Below are positions 1 to 7,623 of a stretch of 23,660 bases of DNA, one piece after another. The notes beneath the pieces were generated by a model, which ran no database searches, was not told the origin of the DNA, and saw nothing but the letters and a program-made list of their open reading frames with translations. The stretch spans positions 1 to 23,660 of the forward strand of contig CAYWPG010000050.1 in the NCBI GenBank assembly GCA_964460035.1, given 5' to 3'. Source of the DNA: CAYWPG01 sp964460035. GTDB taxonomy: Bacteria > Pseudomonadota > Gammaproteobacteria > Nitrococcales > AK92. Position numbers and translations under genes: made by a program. Every line of letters starts with the position of its first letter. Position 1 is the first letter of the stretch.

Positions 1-55
1 ACCTCCGACCACCTGCACCCCATGCAGGTGCGCTACCAGGCTGCGCTACACCCCG
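1..55 (-). tRNA. tRNA-Pro (anticodon GGG), 3' part cut by window edge
   Basis: Read on the minus strand from 55, the sequence gives acceptor arm CGGGGTG, a D-arm with GCGC/GCGC, an anticodon stem CCTGC/GCAGG enclosing the loop ATGGGGT (anticodon GGG), a variable loop and GGAGG of the T-arm. The window ends inside the T-arm, so the 3' acceptor strand and CCA are missing. A tRNA-Pro after ihfA and the MerR-like gene is the usual gammaproteobacterial arrangement. Confidence 0.93.
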
Positions 56-67
56 GAAGGAGCCGGC

Positions 68-96
68 ATAGTACACGAATCGCCGGCTAACGAAAA
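68..96 (-). promoter_or_regulatory. possible promoter of tRNA-Pro
   Basis: On the minus strand TACTAT (73-68) is a plausible -10 element, followed by a GC-rich discriminator (GCCGGC) of the kind seen at stringently controlled stable-RNA promoters. The tRNA 5' end is 13 bases further on. The matching -35 position holds only TTTTCG with a 17-base spacer, which is a poor match. Support is therefore the -10, the discriminator and the location. Confidence 0.35.
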
Positions 97-229
97 GACT
101 TGCGTTAATACTGAAGAAGTGCTGTTCCCTTCGGTCACCCTTCAGCTCGCTCGCGACAGCTCCCAAACTGCCGCGGGCTCCATCTCCCTGTCCCGGCGAG
201 AGCTGCGATCCAAACGGACCGGCAACCCC

Positions 230-586
230 TCAACGCTTGAGAATATCCAACACCTCTTCAAGTTCGATGCGAATCTGCCGGATGACCTGCTGACTCTGCG
301 TCAGGTCCTCCTTAGCCTGCTCGCCCGACAGGCGCTGGCGTGCCCCGCCGATCGTGAATCCCTGCTGGTACAGCAAAGACCTGATCTGGCGAATGACCAT
401 TACATCCTGGCGCTGATAGTAACGCCGGTTGCCGCGTCGCTTGACCGGCTTGAGCTGCGGAAACTCCTGCTCCCAGTACCGTAGTACATGGGGCTTGACC
501 ATACACAGTTCGCTTACCTCACCGATAGTGAAGTAGCGCTTGGCCGGAATCGGCGGCAGCTCGTCATTGTTGGACATTTCCAGCAT
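230..586 (-). CDS. MerR-family transcriptional regulator
   Basis: A 118-residue protein. It has an N-terminal winged helix-turn-helix of the MerR type (residues about 17-60: YFTIGEVSELC, then VLRYWEQEF and RRYYQRQDV) and a short C-terminal helical region probably used for dimerisation. There are no cysteines placed for metal binding and no ligand domain, so the signal is unknown. The start at 586 has GGAA four bases upstream and matches the MLE...NDELPPIP beginning I recall for Pseudomonas orthologues; a second ATG at 577 is possible. The gene overlaps the ihfA 3' end by 23 bases, so it is probably translated from the same message. This small MerR-like gene following ihfA is conserved in gammaproteobacteria, but its targets are, to my knowledge, not established. 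Confidence 0.93.
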   Translation of the reverse strand: MLEMSNNDELPPIPAKRYFTIGEVSELCMVKPHVLRYWEQEFPQLKPVKRRGNRRYYQRQDVMVIRQIRSLLYQQGFTIGGARQRLSGEQAKEDLTQSQQVIRQIRIELEEVLDILKR

Positions 587-866
587 AGGCTTCCACCCGC
601 GCCTTAAGCTTCTGGCCAGGTCGGAACGTCACTACGCGGCGCGCGGAGATGGGAATCTCCTCACCCGTCTTCGGGTTGCGCCCGGGGCGTTCGTTCTTAT
701 CGCGCAAATCGAAGTTGCCGAATCCAGACAGCTTCACCGCAACGCCGTCTTCCAAGGCACTACGGATCTCTTCGAAAAAACACTCCACCAGCTCCTTGGC
801 CTCACGCTTATTCAACCCGAGCTCCTCGAACAGGCTCTCGGCAAGATCGGCTTTTGTTACCGCCAT
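564..866 (-). CDS. ihfA: integration host factor subunit alpha
   Basis: A 100-residue DNA-binding protein of the HU/IHF family. With IHF-beta it forms the heterodimer that bends DNA sharply in replication, recombination and transcription. Visible features are the N-terminal helices (MAVTKADLAESLFEELGL), the GFGNFDLR segment, and the conserved arm motif RPGRNPKTGEEIPI whose proline intercalates at kinks. The reading frame stays open upstream to 1088, but the start at 866 gives the family length and has GGGAG 11 bases upstream, inside the end of pheT. The pheT stop codon lies only 8 bases before it, so the two are almost certainly co-transcribed and possibly translationally coupled. Confidence 0.98.
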   Translation of the reverse strand: MAVTKADLAESLFEELGLNKREAKELVECFFEEIRSALEDGVAVKLSGFGNFDLRDKNERPGRNPKTGEEIPISARRVVTFRPGQKLKARVEAYAGNVQQ

Positions 867-874
867 GTCTGCTG

Positions 875-3250
875 CTACTCCCGTAATGCTGCCCCGAGAT
901 CCAGATTCAGGCGACCGACCACCTGTTGCATGAGCGCATCTACGTCCTGATCGACAAGGGTGCGCGAAGAGTCCTGTAAAATCAAGCCCATGGCCAAACT
1001 CTTGCACCCTTCGCGAACGCCCTTGCCGCGATAGACATCGAACACGATAAGCTCGCGCAGCAGCGCGCCTGCCGCCTCGCGCACACAAGCCTCGACCGCC
1101 GCGGCCGGCACGCTTTCCTCCACCACCACAGCGATATCGCGGCGAATGGATGGAAACTTGGACAGCGGCGCAAAGCTCGGCACCCGCGCCTGGGTCAATG
1201 CACTCAAGGCGATCTCGAAGACGAACGTGCGGCCGGCCAGCTCCAGGTTCTGCTGTACCTGCGGGTGCAGCGCGCCCAGCCAGCCTACGGCAGCCTCATC
1301 ACGGTAGATGCGCGCCGACTGGCCCGGGTGCAACGCGGGGTGCACCTCTGGCACGAAGCGATACCTTGCCGCCTCGCCGCTCACATCGATCAATGCTTCA
1401 ACGTCTCCCTTGACGTCGAAGAAATCCACCGGGCGCGACTCCGCCCCCCATTGTTCCGGCAGCGCATCCCCGGCCACTACGCCGGCCAGCATCGGCTCCT
1501 GGACCAGCGACTCCAAACGCCCGCGGAAGCGCAACCCCGTTTCGAACAAACGTACCCGCGCATGCTGCCGATTCTGGTTGTGTTGCAACGCTTTCACCAA
1601 GCCCGGCCACAGGCTGGTTCGCATGACCGCCAGATCGGCCGAGATCGGATTAGCCAATGCCAGCGGCGTTTGCTCGGGATCGAGCTGCCGCTGCAGCTCC
1701 GGCTCTACGAAGCTATAAGTAATCGCTTCCTGATAACCGCGAGCGACCAGAATCTGCCGCAAGCGCCGCTGCTCGACACGCCCTTCGGGCTGCGGCAGAA
1801 CGGCCAGCGGCGCGGGAGTACGGCGCACCGGCACCTGCTCGTAGCCCCACACCCGCGCGATCTCCTCGATCAGATCCACTTCTAGCGCGATGTCGAAGCG
1901 GAACGCCGGCACCGTCACTTGCCAGCCATCCTCAACACGCTCGACCTGCAGACCGAGCCCGGCGAGAATGCTCTCGACCCGATCTGCGGGCACGTCCACA
2001 CCCAGTACATGGCGCACTCGGCTGCTGCGCAGCTTGACACTCGCAGTACCGGGCACATGCTCGGGCGCGCAGGCCTCGACTACCGGTCCGGCCTGTCCAC
2101 CGGCGATCTCGATGATGAGCTGCGCAGCGCGATCGATGGCCCTGCGCTGCATATAGGGGTCTACACCGCGCTCGAAGCGGTGCGAGGCATCCGTATGCAG
2201 CCCGTAGCGCCGGGCGCGGCCGGCAACCGCTAGCGGTGCGAAGAACGCGCTTTCCAGGAAGATGTCGCGCGTGCCTTCGCCAACCCCGCCAAACTCGCCG
2301 CCCATGATACCGGCCAGAGCGTGGGCGCGAACCGCGTCGGCGATTACCAACGTATCGCCATCGAGCTCCACGACATCACCATTGAGCAGCTCCAGCGTTT
2401 CGCCGGGCTTTGCGAAACGGACTCGGATACCCCCTTCGAGCGTGGCCAGATCGAAAGCATGCATGGGTTGGCCAAGCTCGAGCATCACATAGTTAGTGAC
2501 GTCCACCAGCGGCCCCAAGCTGCGGATTCCTGCCCGCCGCAACCGCTCCTGCATCCAGACCGGAGTGCGCGCCGCGGGGTTAACGCCGCGGATTATCTGA
2601 CCGACGTAACGCGGACAAGCTTGGGGCGCCTCAAGCACGATCTCCAGCTTGTCGTCCAGCTTCACCTCGGGCGGCGCAACGACAACGTCGTTGACAGCAA
2701 CCCCCGTGAGCGCCGCCACCTCGCGCGCTATGCCCAGCATGCCCAGGCAATCGCCCCGGTTGGGCGTGAGGTCGACCTCGATCACCTGATCGTCCAGATC
2801 GAGATAGGCGCGCAGATCCTTACCCACCGGCGCGTCGTCCGGCAATTCCATCAAACCGGCCGCATCGTCGCTGATACCCAGCTCGCGCGCCGAGCACAGC
2901 ATGCCGTGGGACTCTACGCCGCGCAGCTTGGCCTTCTTGATCTTCAGCCCATTCGGCAGCTCGCCGCCCACGGTCGCCAACGGCGCCTTCAGCCCTGCTC
3001 GCGCGTTAGGCGCACCGCACACGATCTGTAACAGCTCACCGCCGGCATCCACCGTGCACACTTGCAAGCGATCGGCATCCGGATGGGGCCGGCACTCCTT
3101 GATCTGCGCCACGACCACTCCGGTAAATGCCGGCGCGGCCGGCGTGACCGCATCGACCTCCAGTCCAGCCATCGTGAGCCGATCGGCAAGCGTTTGCGCG
3201 TCGTCTGTTATCGCAACCCACTCGCGCAGCCATTGCGTACTGATTTTCAT
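875..3250 (-). CDS. pheT: phenylalanine--tRNA ligase beta subunit
   Basis: A 791-residue beta chain of the cytosolic alpha2beta2 enzyme that charges tRNA-Phe; E. coli PheT is 795. Domain order is the bacterial one: an EMAP/OB-fold tRNA-binding domain near residues 40-150 (HPDADRLQVC), the B3/B4 editing domain in the middle, B5, the catalytic-like core (RFERGVDP around 358), and a C-terminal FDX-ACB anticodon-binding domain (about 697-790; KFPSIRRDIAVVV). It begins 20 bases after the pheS stop. No frameshift or truncation is seen. Confidence 0.99.
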   Translation of the reverse strand: MKISTQWLREWVAITDDAQTLADRLTMAGLEVDAVTPAAPAFTGVVVAQIKECRPHPDADRLQVCTVDAGGELLQIVCGAPNARAGLKAPLATVGGELPNGLKIKKAKLRGVESHGMLCSARELGISDDAAGLMELPDDAPVGKDLRAYLDLDDQVIEVDLTPNRGDCLGMLGIAREVAALTGVAVNDVVVAPPEVKLDDKLEIVLEAPQACPRYVGQIIRGVNPAARTPVWMQERLRRAGIRSLGPLVDVTNYVMLELGQPMHAFDLATLEGGIRVRFAKPGETLELLNGDVVELDGDTLVIADAVRAHALAGIMGGEFGGVGEGTRDIFLESAFFAPLAVAGRARRYGLHTDASHRFERGVDPYMQRRAIDRAAQLIIEIAGGQAGPVVEACAPEHVPGTASVKLRSSRVRHVLGVDVPADRVESILAGLGLQVERVEDGWQVTVPAFRFDIALEVDLIEEIARVWGYEQVPVRRTPAPLAVLPQPEGRVEQRRLRQILVARGYQEAITYSFVEPELQRQLDPEQTPLALANPISADLAVMRTSLWPGLVKALQHNQNRQHARVRLFETGLRFRGRLESLVQEPMLAGVVAGDALPEQWGAESRPVDFFDVKGDVEALIDVSGEAARYRFVPEVHPALHPGQSARIYRDEAAVGWLGALHPQVQQNLELAGRTFVFEIALSALTQARVPSFAPLSKFPSIRRDIAVVVEESVPAAAVEACVREAAGALLRELIVFDVYRGKGVREGCKSLAMGLILQDSSRTLVDQDVDALMQQVVGRLNLDLGAALRE

Positions 3251-3270
3251 GTCTCGATCCCTTCGCCGGA

Positions 3271-4302
3271 CTAGCCGAACTGCTGCAAGAAGCGCAGATC
3301 GTTGTCAAAGAACAAGCGCAGATCGTTCACCCCGTAGCGGAGCATGGCCAAGCGTTCGACCCCCATGCCGAATGCGTAGCCGGTATAGCGCTCCGAGTCG
3401 ATGCCTACATGGCCGAACACCGCCGGATGGACCATCCCGCAACCCAACACCTCAAGCCAGCCGGTCTGCTTGCAGACGCGGCAGCCGGAGCCGGAACACA
3501 TCACGCATTGGATGTCGACCTCGGCCGAGGGCTCGGTGAAGGGAAAGTACGATGGCCTGAAACGCACCGCGAGGTCGCGCTCGAAGAACTGGCGCAGAAA
3601 ATCGTCGAGCACTCCTTTGAGATCGGAAAAGGTGATGCCTTCATCGACCACAAGCCCTTCCACCTGGTGGAACATAGGCGTGTGGGTCAGGTCGGAATCG
3701 CAGCGATAGACTCGTCCAGGCGCGATGATACGCACCGGCGCCCCGCTCTCTTTCATCACCCGCACCTGCACCGGCGAGGTATGGGTGCGCAGCAGGTGAT
3801 GAGCATCGAAATAAAAAGTGTCGTGCATCGCCCGCGCTGGATGATGCCCGGGTATGTTGAGCGCCTCGAAGTTATGGTAGTCGTCTTCGACCTCCGGCCC
3901 TTCGGCGATCGTGAATCCTATACTGGAGAAGAGCGCCTCGATGCGCTCCAGCGTGCGTGTAATGGGGTGCAAGCCCCCATTGGCTTGCCCCCGCCCCGGC
4001 AGCGTGACGTCGACGCGCTCTGCCTCCAGCGCCTGGGCAAGCCGTGCCTCTTCCAGCGTTTGACGGCGAGCCTCAAGCAGCTCCTGCAAACGCTGTTTAG
4101 CCTCGTTGATAGCCTGCCCCGCAGCGGGGCGCTCCTCGGGCGGCAGCTTGCCCAGGCTCTTCAACTGCTCGGTAAGAAGCCCTTTCTTGCCCAGGTAACT
4201 GACGCGCAGCTCCTCCAGCGCGCTCAATTCGCTCACGCTTTGAATAGCTTGCTCGGCCTGAGCGACCAGCGCCTGCAATCCGGCGGTATCCTGCGTACTC
4301 AT
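3271..4302 (-). CDS. pheS: phenylalanine--tRNA ligase alpha subunit
   Basis: A 343-residue catalytic subunit of phenylalanyl-tRNA synthetase. The N-terminal ~90 residues form the helical coiled-coil arm (AEQAIQSVSELSALEELR). The class II core follows with HPARAMHDTFYF, HTSPVQVRVM, the motif 2 region GRVYRCDSDLTHTPMFHQ, and motif 3 near the C-terminus (FGMGVERLAMLRYGV). The frame extends upstream to a TTG at 4341, but ATG at 4302 begins the usual MS...LQALVAQA sequence and gives the expected length. The ribosome-binding site before it is weak. It is separated from rplT by 134 bases that hold two hairpins, one a terminator, so expression relative to rplT may be adjusted there. Confidence 0.98.
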   Translation of the reverse strand: MSTQDTAGLQALVAQAEQAIQSVSELSALEELRVSYLGKKGLLTEQLKSLGKLPPEERPAAGQAINEAKQRLQELLEARRQTLEEARLAQALEAERVDVTLPGRGQANGGLHPITRTLERIEALFSSIGFTIAEGPEVEDDYHNFEALNIPGHHPARAMHDTFYFDAHHLLRTHTSPVQVRVMKESGAPVRIIAPGRVYRCDSDLTHTPMFHQVEGLVVDEGITFSDLKGVLDDFLRQFFERDLAVRFRPSYFPFTEPSAEVDIQCVMCSGSGCRVCKQTGWLEVLGCGMVHPAVFGHVGIDSERYTGYAFGMGVERLAMLRYGVNDLRLFFDNDLRFLQQFG

Positions 4303-4353
4303 AATGCTCGGTGCCTGACGGTAGCAACGGTGGAACGGCAACGGCGGCTTCGC

Positions 4354-4390
4354 AAAAAAAAGGGGAAAGGGCTCTGCGCGCCTTTCCCCT
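4354..4390 (-). terminator. intrinsic terminator between rplT and pheS (possible attenuator)
   Basis: On the minus strand the stem AGGGGAAAGG / CCTTTCCCCT (10 perfect pairs, 10-base loop) is followed directly by a run of seven further T residues (4360-4354). It sits 46 bases after the rplT stop and about 50 bases before the pheS start. In E. coli the equivalent position holds the pheM attenuator. Here no phenylalanine-rich leader peptide precedes it, so simple partial termination is at least as likely. Confidence 0.85.
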
Positions 4391-4391
4391 T

Positions 4392-4427
4392 CTACTGCTG
4401 CCCCAGCATAGGCTGCAACAGCAGTAG
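4392..4427 (-). repeat. stem-loop immediately upstream of the rplT-pheS terminator
   Basis: The 9-base inverted repeat CTACTGCTG / CAGCAGTAG encloses an internal loop and a second 4-pair stem (CAGC/GCTG) with a four-base loop. It starts 9 bases after the rplT stop and is separated from the terminator stem by one base. A five-codon ORF (ATG CTG GGG CAG CAG TAG) lies in it but has no Phe codons. The two stems do not share sequence, so a mutually exclusive antiterminator is not obvious. It could protect the rplT 3' end from nucleases or bind a regulator. Confidence 0.7.
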
Positions 4428-4436
4428 CGATTCCGC

Positions 4437-4799
4437 TTAGGCGGCGGCCAGTGATGCCTTGGCCTTCTCGGCCAGCTTGCTGAAGGCGGCCTTGTCGTGC
4501 ACGGCGATATCCGCCAGCACTTTCCGATCGACTTCAATCCCGGCCTTCAGCAGACCGTTGATAAAGCGGCTGTAGGAGAGCCCGTTGGCGCGTGCCGCCG
4601 CGTTGATGCGCGCAATCCACAGTACGCGGAACTGGCGCTTGCGCTGGCGGCGATCGCGATAAGCATACTGCCCTGCCTTGATAACGGCCTGGTTCGCAAC
4701 GCGGAAAGACTTACGGCGCATGCCGTAATAGCCTTTGGCCTTGCTCAGTATCTTCTTATGACGGGCGCGAGTGGTTACACCACGCTTTACTCTTGCCAT
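4437..4799 (-). CDS. rplT: 50S ribosomal protein L20
   Basis: A 120-residue basic protein that binds 23S rRNA early in large-subunit assembly. The full family pattern is present: the very basic extended N-terminus MARVKRGVTTRARHKK, GYYGMRRKSFR, AYRDRRQRKRQFRVLWI, INAAAR and GLSYSRFINGL. In E. coli L20 also represses translation of rpmI and its own gene by binding the mRNA ahead of rpmI. The gene begins 25 bases after rpmI, consistent with coupled translation, and the infC-rpmI gap here contains a candidate structured site. Confidence 0.99.
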   Translation of the reverse strand: MARVKRGVTTRARHKKILSKAKGYYGMRRKSFRVANQAVIKAGQYAYRDRRQRKRQFRVLWIARINAAARANGLSYSRFINGLLKAGIEVDRKVLADIAVHDKAAFSKLAEKAKASLAAA

Positions 4800-4824
4800 G
4801 TTCGGTTATCTCCAAAAAGTCGGC

Positions 4825-5022
4825 TCAGATGTAGGGCAGCAACCGCTGCACTGCCGGCGTATCCACCTCGGCAACGAGGCCAGCGGCACGCAACTTGCGC
4901 TTACGCTTGCTCGACTTCTTGGTAAGGATGTGGTTGTGGAACGCGTGTGCGCACTTGAAACGTCCGCTCGCGGTCTTTCTGAACCGCTTGGCGGCTCCAC
5001 GATTGGTCTTGATTTTCGGCAT
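4825..5022 (-). CDS. rpmI: 50S ribosomal protein L35
   Basis: A 65-residue basic protein of the large subunit. The sequence MPKIKTNRGAAKRFRKT, FKCAHAFHNHILTKKSSKRKR and the C-terminal VQRLLPY match the L35 family from end to end at its usual length (64-66). It lies between infC (107-base gap) and rplT (25-base gap) in the standard order. Confidence 0.99.
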   Translation of the reverse strand: MPKIKTNRGAAKRFRKTASGRFKCAHAFHNHILTKKSSKRKRKLRAAGLVAEVDTPAVQRLLPYI

Positions 5023-5096
5023 TCGCCTAATCTCCGCGTCTTTGATGAAAAGGCCCGTTCCCTGTATAGGTTAGGGCGCGCGTCTTCCGGCAAGAG

Positions 5097-5116
5097 GCCG
5101 CGGCTTCCGCCGCGGC
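5097..5116 (-). promoter_or_regulatory. GNRA-capped hairpin in the infC-rpmI gap, candidate L20/L35 control region
   Basis: The self-complementary octamer GCCGCGGC occurs twice, separated by four bases. On the minus strand this is an 8-pair all-GC stem capped by GGAA, a GNRA-type tetraloop. It begins 13 bases after the infC stop and has no following T-run, so it is not an intrinsic terminator. In E. coli the region upstream of rpmI carries the L20 translational operator and a stabilising mRNA fold; assigning that role here is inference. Confidence 0.5.
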
Positions 5117-5129
5117 TGCTTTCACGGAA

Positions 5130-5678
5130 CTATTTGCCCTTCTTGGGTGAGAGCATCATCACCATCTGCCGGCCTTCCATGCGCGGCCGCTGATCGACGA
5201 CGCCCAACTCTTCCAGATCGGCTTCCACCCGGTTCAGCAACTTCATGCCGAGATCCTGGTGAGCCATCTCGCGACCACGAAAACGCAAGGTCACTTTGGC
5301 CTTGTCGCCCTCTTCCAGGAAGCGCTTCAGATTCCGAAGTTTGACTTGGTAGTCGCCTTCGTCGGTGCCAGGTCGGAACTTCACTTCCTTGACCTGGATC
5401 TGCTTTTGCTTCTTCCGGGCCGCTTGCTGCTTCTTGCTAAGCTCGAACCGGTGCTTGCCGTAGTCCATGATCCGGCATACCGGCGGCTGAGCATTGGCAT
5501 CAATCTCAACCAGATCCAGCTCGGCCTCTTCGGCTATCGCCAAGGCTTCCTCGATGGGAACGACACCCACCTGCTCGCCATCTTGATTAATGAGGCGGAC
5601 CTCCGGCGCTCGAATGGCCGCATTCATCCGCTTCTCATCCACTGGCGGCCGACCGCCTTTTCTAGGTCTTAGAGCGAT
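5130..5678 (-). CDS. infC: translation initiation factor IF-3, apparent AUC start codon
   Basis: A 182-residue factor that binds the 30S subunit, checks start-codon and initiator-tRNA pairing and prevents premature 70S formation; E. coli IF-3 is 180. The N domain (APEVRLINQDGEQVGVVPIEEAL, VCRIMDYGKHRFE) and C domain (VKEVKFRPGTDEGDYQVKLRN, VTLRFRGREMAHQ, EGRQMVMML) are complete. The first ordinary start in frame (GTG at 5642) would remove part of the N-terminal leader and has no ribosome-binding site. Reading back in frame gives ATC at 5678, eight bases after a perfect AGGAGG, and yields residues xALRPRKGGRPPVDEKRMNA. IF-3 genes characteristically start with AUU or a similar rare codon, which lets the factor repress its own synthesis. 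The thrS stop is 12 bases upstream. Confidence 0.96.
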   Translation of the reverse strand: MALRPRKGGRPPVDEKRMNAAIRAPEVRLINQDGEQVGVVPIEEALAIAEEAELDLVEIDANAQPPVCRIMDYGKHRFELSKKQQAARKKQKQIQVKEVKFRPGTDEGDYQVKLRNLKRFLEEGDKAKVTLRFRGREMAHQDLGMKLLNRVEADLEELGVVDQRPRMEGRQMVMMLSPKKGK

Positions 5679-5692
5679 ACCTTAATCCTCCT
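5676..5692 (-). promoter_or_regulatory. infC ribosome-binding site and AUC start, overlapping the thrS stop codon
   Basis: On the minus strand the thrS stop TAG runs into a perfect Shine-Dalgarno sequence (TAGGAGG), followed by an 8-base spacer and ATC. An ATT three bases before this spacer ends is out of frame and meets a stop after five codons. The arrangement suggests translational coupling between thrS and infC and decides the infC start. Confidence 0.8.
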
Positions 5693-7607
5693 ACTGATTT
5701 TTTCCCCGCAGCGCCACATCGGCTGCCAAGCGTTCTGCGAACGCTTCCAGCGTCATCGAGCCCAGGTCCTCCCCGGCCCGTGTGCGCACCGCCACCACGC
5801 CCGACTCCAGCTCCCGATCACCGATTACCAGCATGTACGGAACCTTGCGAATCGTGTGCTCGCGAATTTTAAAGCCGATCTTCTCATTTCTCAAGTCGGC
5901 CTGAGCCCTAAACCCTCGCCGCACAAGCTCTTCTTCAAGTTGCCGGACGTAATCTGCCTGCCGGTCGGTAATGTTAAGCACGACCACCTGGACCGGCGCC
6001 AGCCATGCCGGCCAGACACCGGCGTAGTGCTCGATCAGGATACCCAGAAAACGCTCCATCGACCCCAGCACGGCGCGATGCAGCATCACCGGAACTTTAC
6101 GGCTGTTGTCCTCGGCCACGTACTCCGCACCCAGCCGGCCAGGCAGCACCAGATCGAGCTGCAGCGTGCCGCACTGCCAGACCCGGCCGAGGCAGTCCTT
6201 CAGAGAGAACTCGATCTTCGGGCCGTAGAAAGCGCCTTCCCCTGGCTGCAGCTCCCACTGCAGCCCCTTGGCATTCAAGGCCTCCTCTAGCGCGTGCTCC
6301 GCCTTATCCCAGGCCTCGTCGGAACCGGCCCGCTGCTCCGGACGCGTAGACAGCTTGAAAAGAATGTCCGTAAAGCCGAAGTCCGAGTACACATCCAGCA
6401 CCAGGTCGATGAAGCGCTCGGCCTCCGAGCGCATCTGCTCTTCGGTGCAGAAAATATGCGCATCGTCCTGCGTGAACGCGCGCACCCGCATCAAGCCGTG
6501 CAAAGCGCCGGACGGCTCGTTGCGATGACAGGAGCCGAACTCGGCCATACGCAGCGGCAAATCCCGGTACGAGCGCAGCCCATGGTTGAAAATCTGCACG
6601 TGGGCGGGGCAGTTCATCGGCTTGACGGCGTAGTCGCGGGATTCGGACGCCGTCGTGAACATGTTCTCGCGATAGAACTCCCAGTGCCCCGACTTCTCCC
6701 ACAGCGTGCGGTCGATGATGGTCGGCGTGCGGACTTCCTGATAGCCCGACCGGCTGAGCTTGCGCCGCATGTACTGCTCGATCTCCTGCCAGATCGTCCA
6801 GCCGTTCGGGTGCCAGAACACCATGCCGGGCGCCTCTTCCTGCATATGGAAGAGATCCTGCTGCTTGGCAATCCGCCTGTGGTCGCGCTTCTCCGCTTCC
6901 TCCAGACGCTGCAGGTACTGCTTGAGCGCCTTCTTGTCGTTCCACGCCGTGCCGTAGATACGCTGCAACATCTCGTTGCGCGAGTCGCCGCGCCAATAGG
7001 CGCCGGCGACTTTCATCAGCTTGAACGCCTTGATCCGGCCCGTGGACGGCACGTGCGGGCCGCGGCACAGATCCAGGAAGTCGCCCTGCCGATAAATCGA
7101 CAATTCCTCGTCGCGCGGAATATCCTCGATGATTCGGGCCTTATACTCCTCGCCTATGGAGCGAAAGAACTCCACCGCCTCGTCGCGCGACCACACCTCG
7201 CGGCTGACCGGCAGGTCCTGCGCCGCAAGCTCGGCCATCTTCTCTTCGATCCTCCGCAGATCGTCCTCGGTAAACGGCCGCTTGTACGAAAAATCGTAAT
7301 AAAAACCGTCCTCGATCACCGGTCCGATGGTCACTTGCGCTTCCGGAAACAGCTGCTTGACCGCCTGCGCCAGCAAATGCGCTGCGGAGTGGCGCAATAT
7401 CTCCAGCCCCTCCTGGTCGCGCTCGGTGACAATGGCTAGCTCGGCATCGTCGTTGATGGCATGCGAGAGGTCGACGAGCTTGCCGTTGACGCGCCCCGCC
7501 AGCGCCGCTTTCGCCAGCCCAGGGCCAATGGCCTCGGCGACCTGGTGCACCGTTACCGGCTGATCGAACTGTCGCTTGGAACCGTCAGGAAGGGTAATCG
7601 TGGGCAT
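5691..7607 (-). CDS. thrS: threonine--tRNA ligase
   Basis: A 638-residue cytosolic class IIa synthetase (E. coli 642) that charges tRNA-Thr. An N-terminal TGS domain (about 1-62) is followed by the editing domain with H73, H77, C181 and H185 (RHSAAH; CRGPH), which removes mischarged serine. The catalytic core carries the zinc ligands C333 (MNCPAH) and H384 (DDAH) and a third His near 510 (VMLHRAVLG). The C-terminal ~100 residues form the anticodon-binding domain. ATG at 7607 has GGAG upstream and begins the standard MPTITLPDGS. It heads the translation operon, and its leader contains structures like those through which E. coli ThrRS represses its own translation. Confidence 0.99.
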   Translation of the reverse strand: MPTITLPDGSKRQFDQPVTVHQVAEAIGPGLAKAALAGRVNGKLVDLSHAINDDAELAIVTERDQEGLEILRHSAAHLLAQAVKQLFPEAQVTIGPVIEDGFYYDFSYKRPFTEDDLRRIEEKMAELAAQDLPVSREVWSRDEAVEFFRSIGEEYKARIIEDIPRDEELSIYRQGDFLDLCRGPHVPSTGRIKAFKLMKVAGAYWRGDSRNEMLQRIYGTAWNDKKALKQYLQRLEEAEKRDHRRIAKQQDLFHMQEEAPGMVFWHPNGWTIWQEIEQYMRRKLSRSGYQEVRTPTIIDRTLWEKSGHWEFYRENMFTTASESRDYAVKPMNCPAHVQIFNHGLRSYRDLPLRMAEFGSCHRNEPSGALHGLMRVRAFTQDDAHIFCTEEQMRSEAERFIDLVLDVYSDFGFTDILFKLSTRPEQRAGSDEAWDKAEHALEEALNAKGLQWELQPGEGAFYGPKIEFSLKDCLGRVWQCGTLQLDLVLPGRLGAEYVAEDNSRKVPVMLHRAVLGSMERFLGILIEHYAGVWPAWLAPVQVVVLNITDRQADYVRQLEEELVRRGFRAQADLRNEKIGFKIREHTIRKVPYMLVIGDRELESGVVAVRTRAGEDLGSMTLEAFAERLAADVALRGKNQ

Positions 7608-7623
7608 CGCTTACTCCACAGTG

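Noticed and set aside
4339..4341. TTG at 4341 as the pheS start
   Set aside because: It adds 13 residues without family support; ATG 4302 gives the normal N-terminus and length.
5640..5642. GTG at 5642 as the infC start
   Set aside because: It has no Shine-Dalgarno sequence, while the in-frame ATC at 5678 lies eight bases after a perfect AGGAGG.
6294..7439. 381-codon plus-strand open frame inside thrS
   Set aside because: It is exactly antisense to the conserved thrS coding region, has no ribosome-binding site and gives a protein of skewed composition; an out-of-frame consequence of GC-rich codon use.
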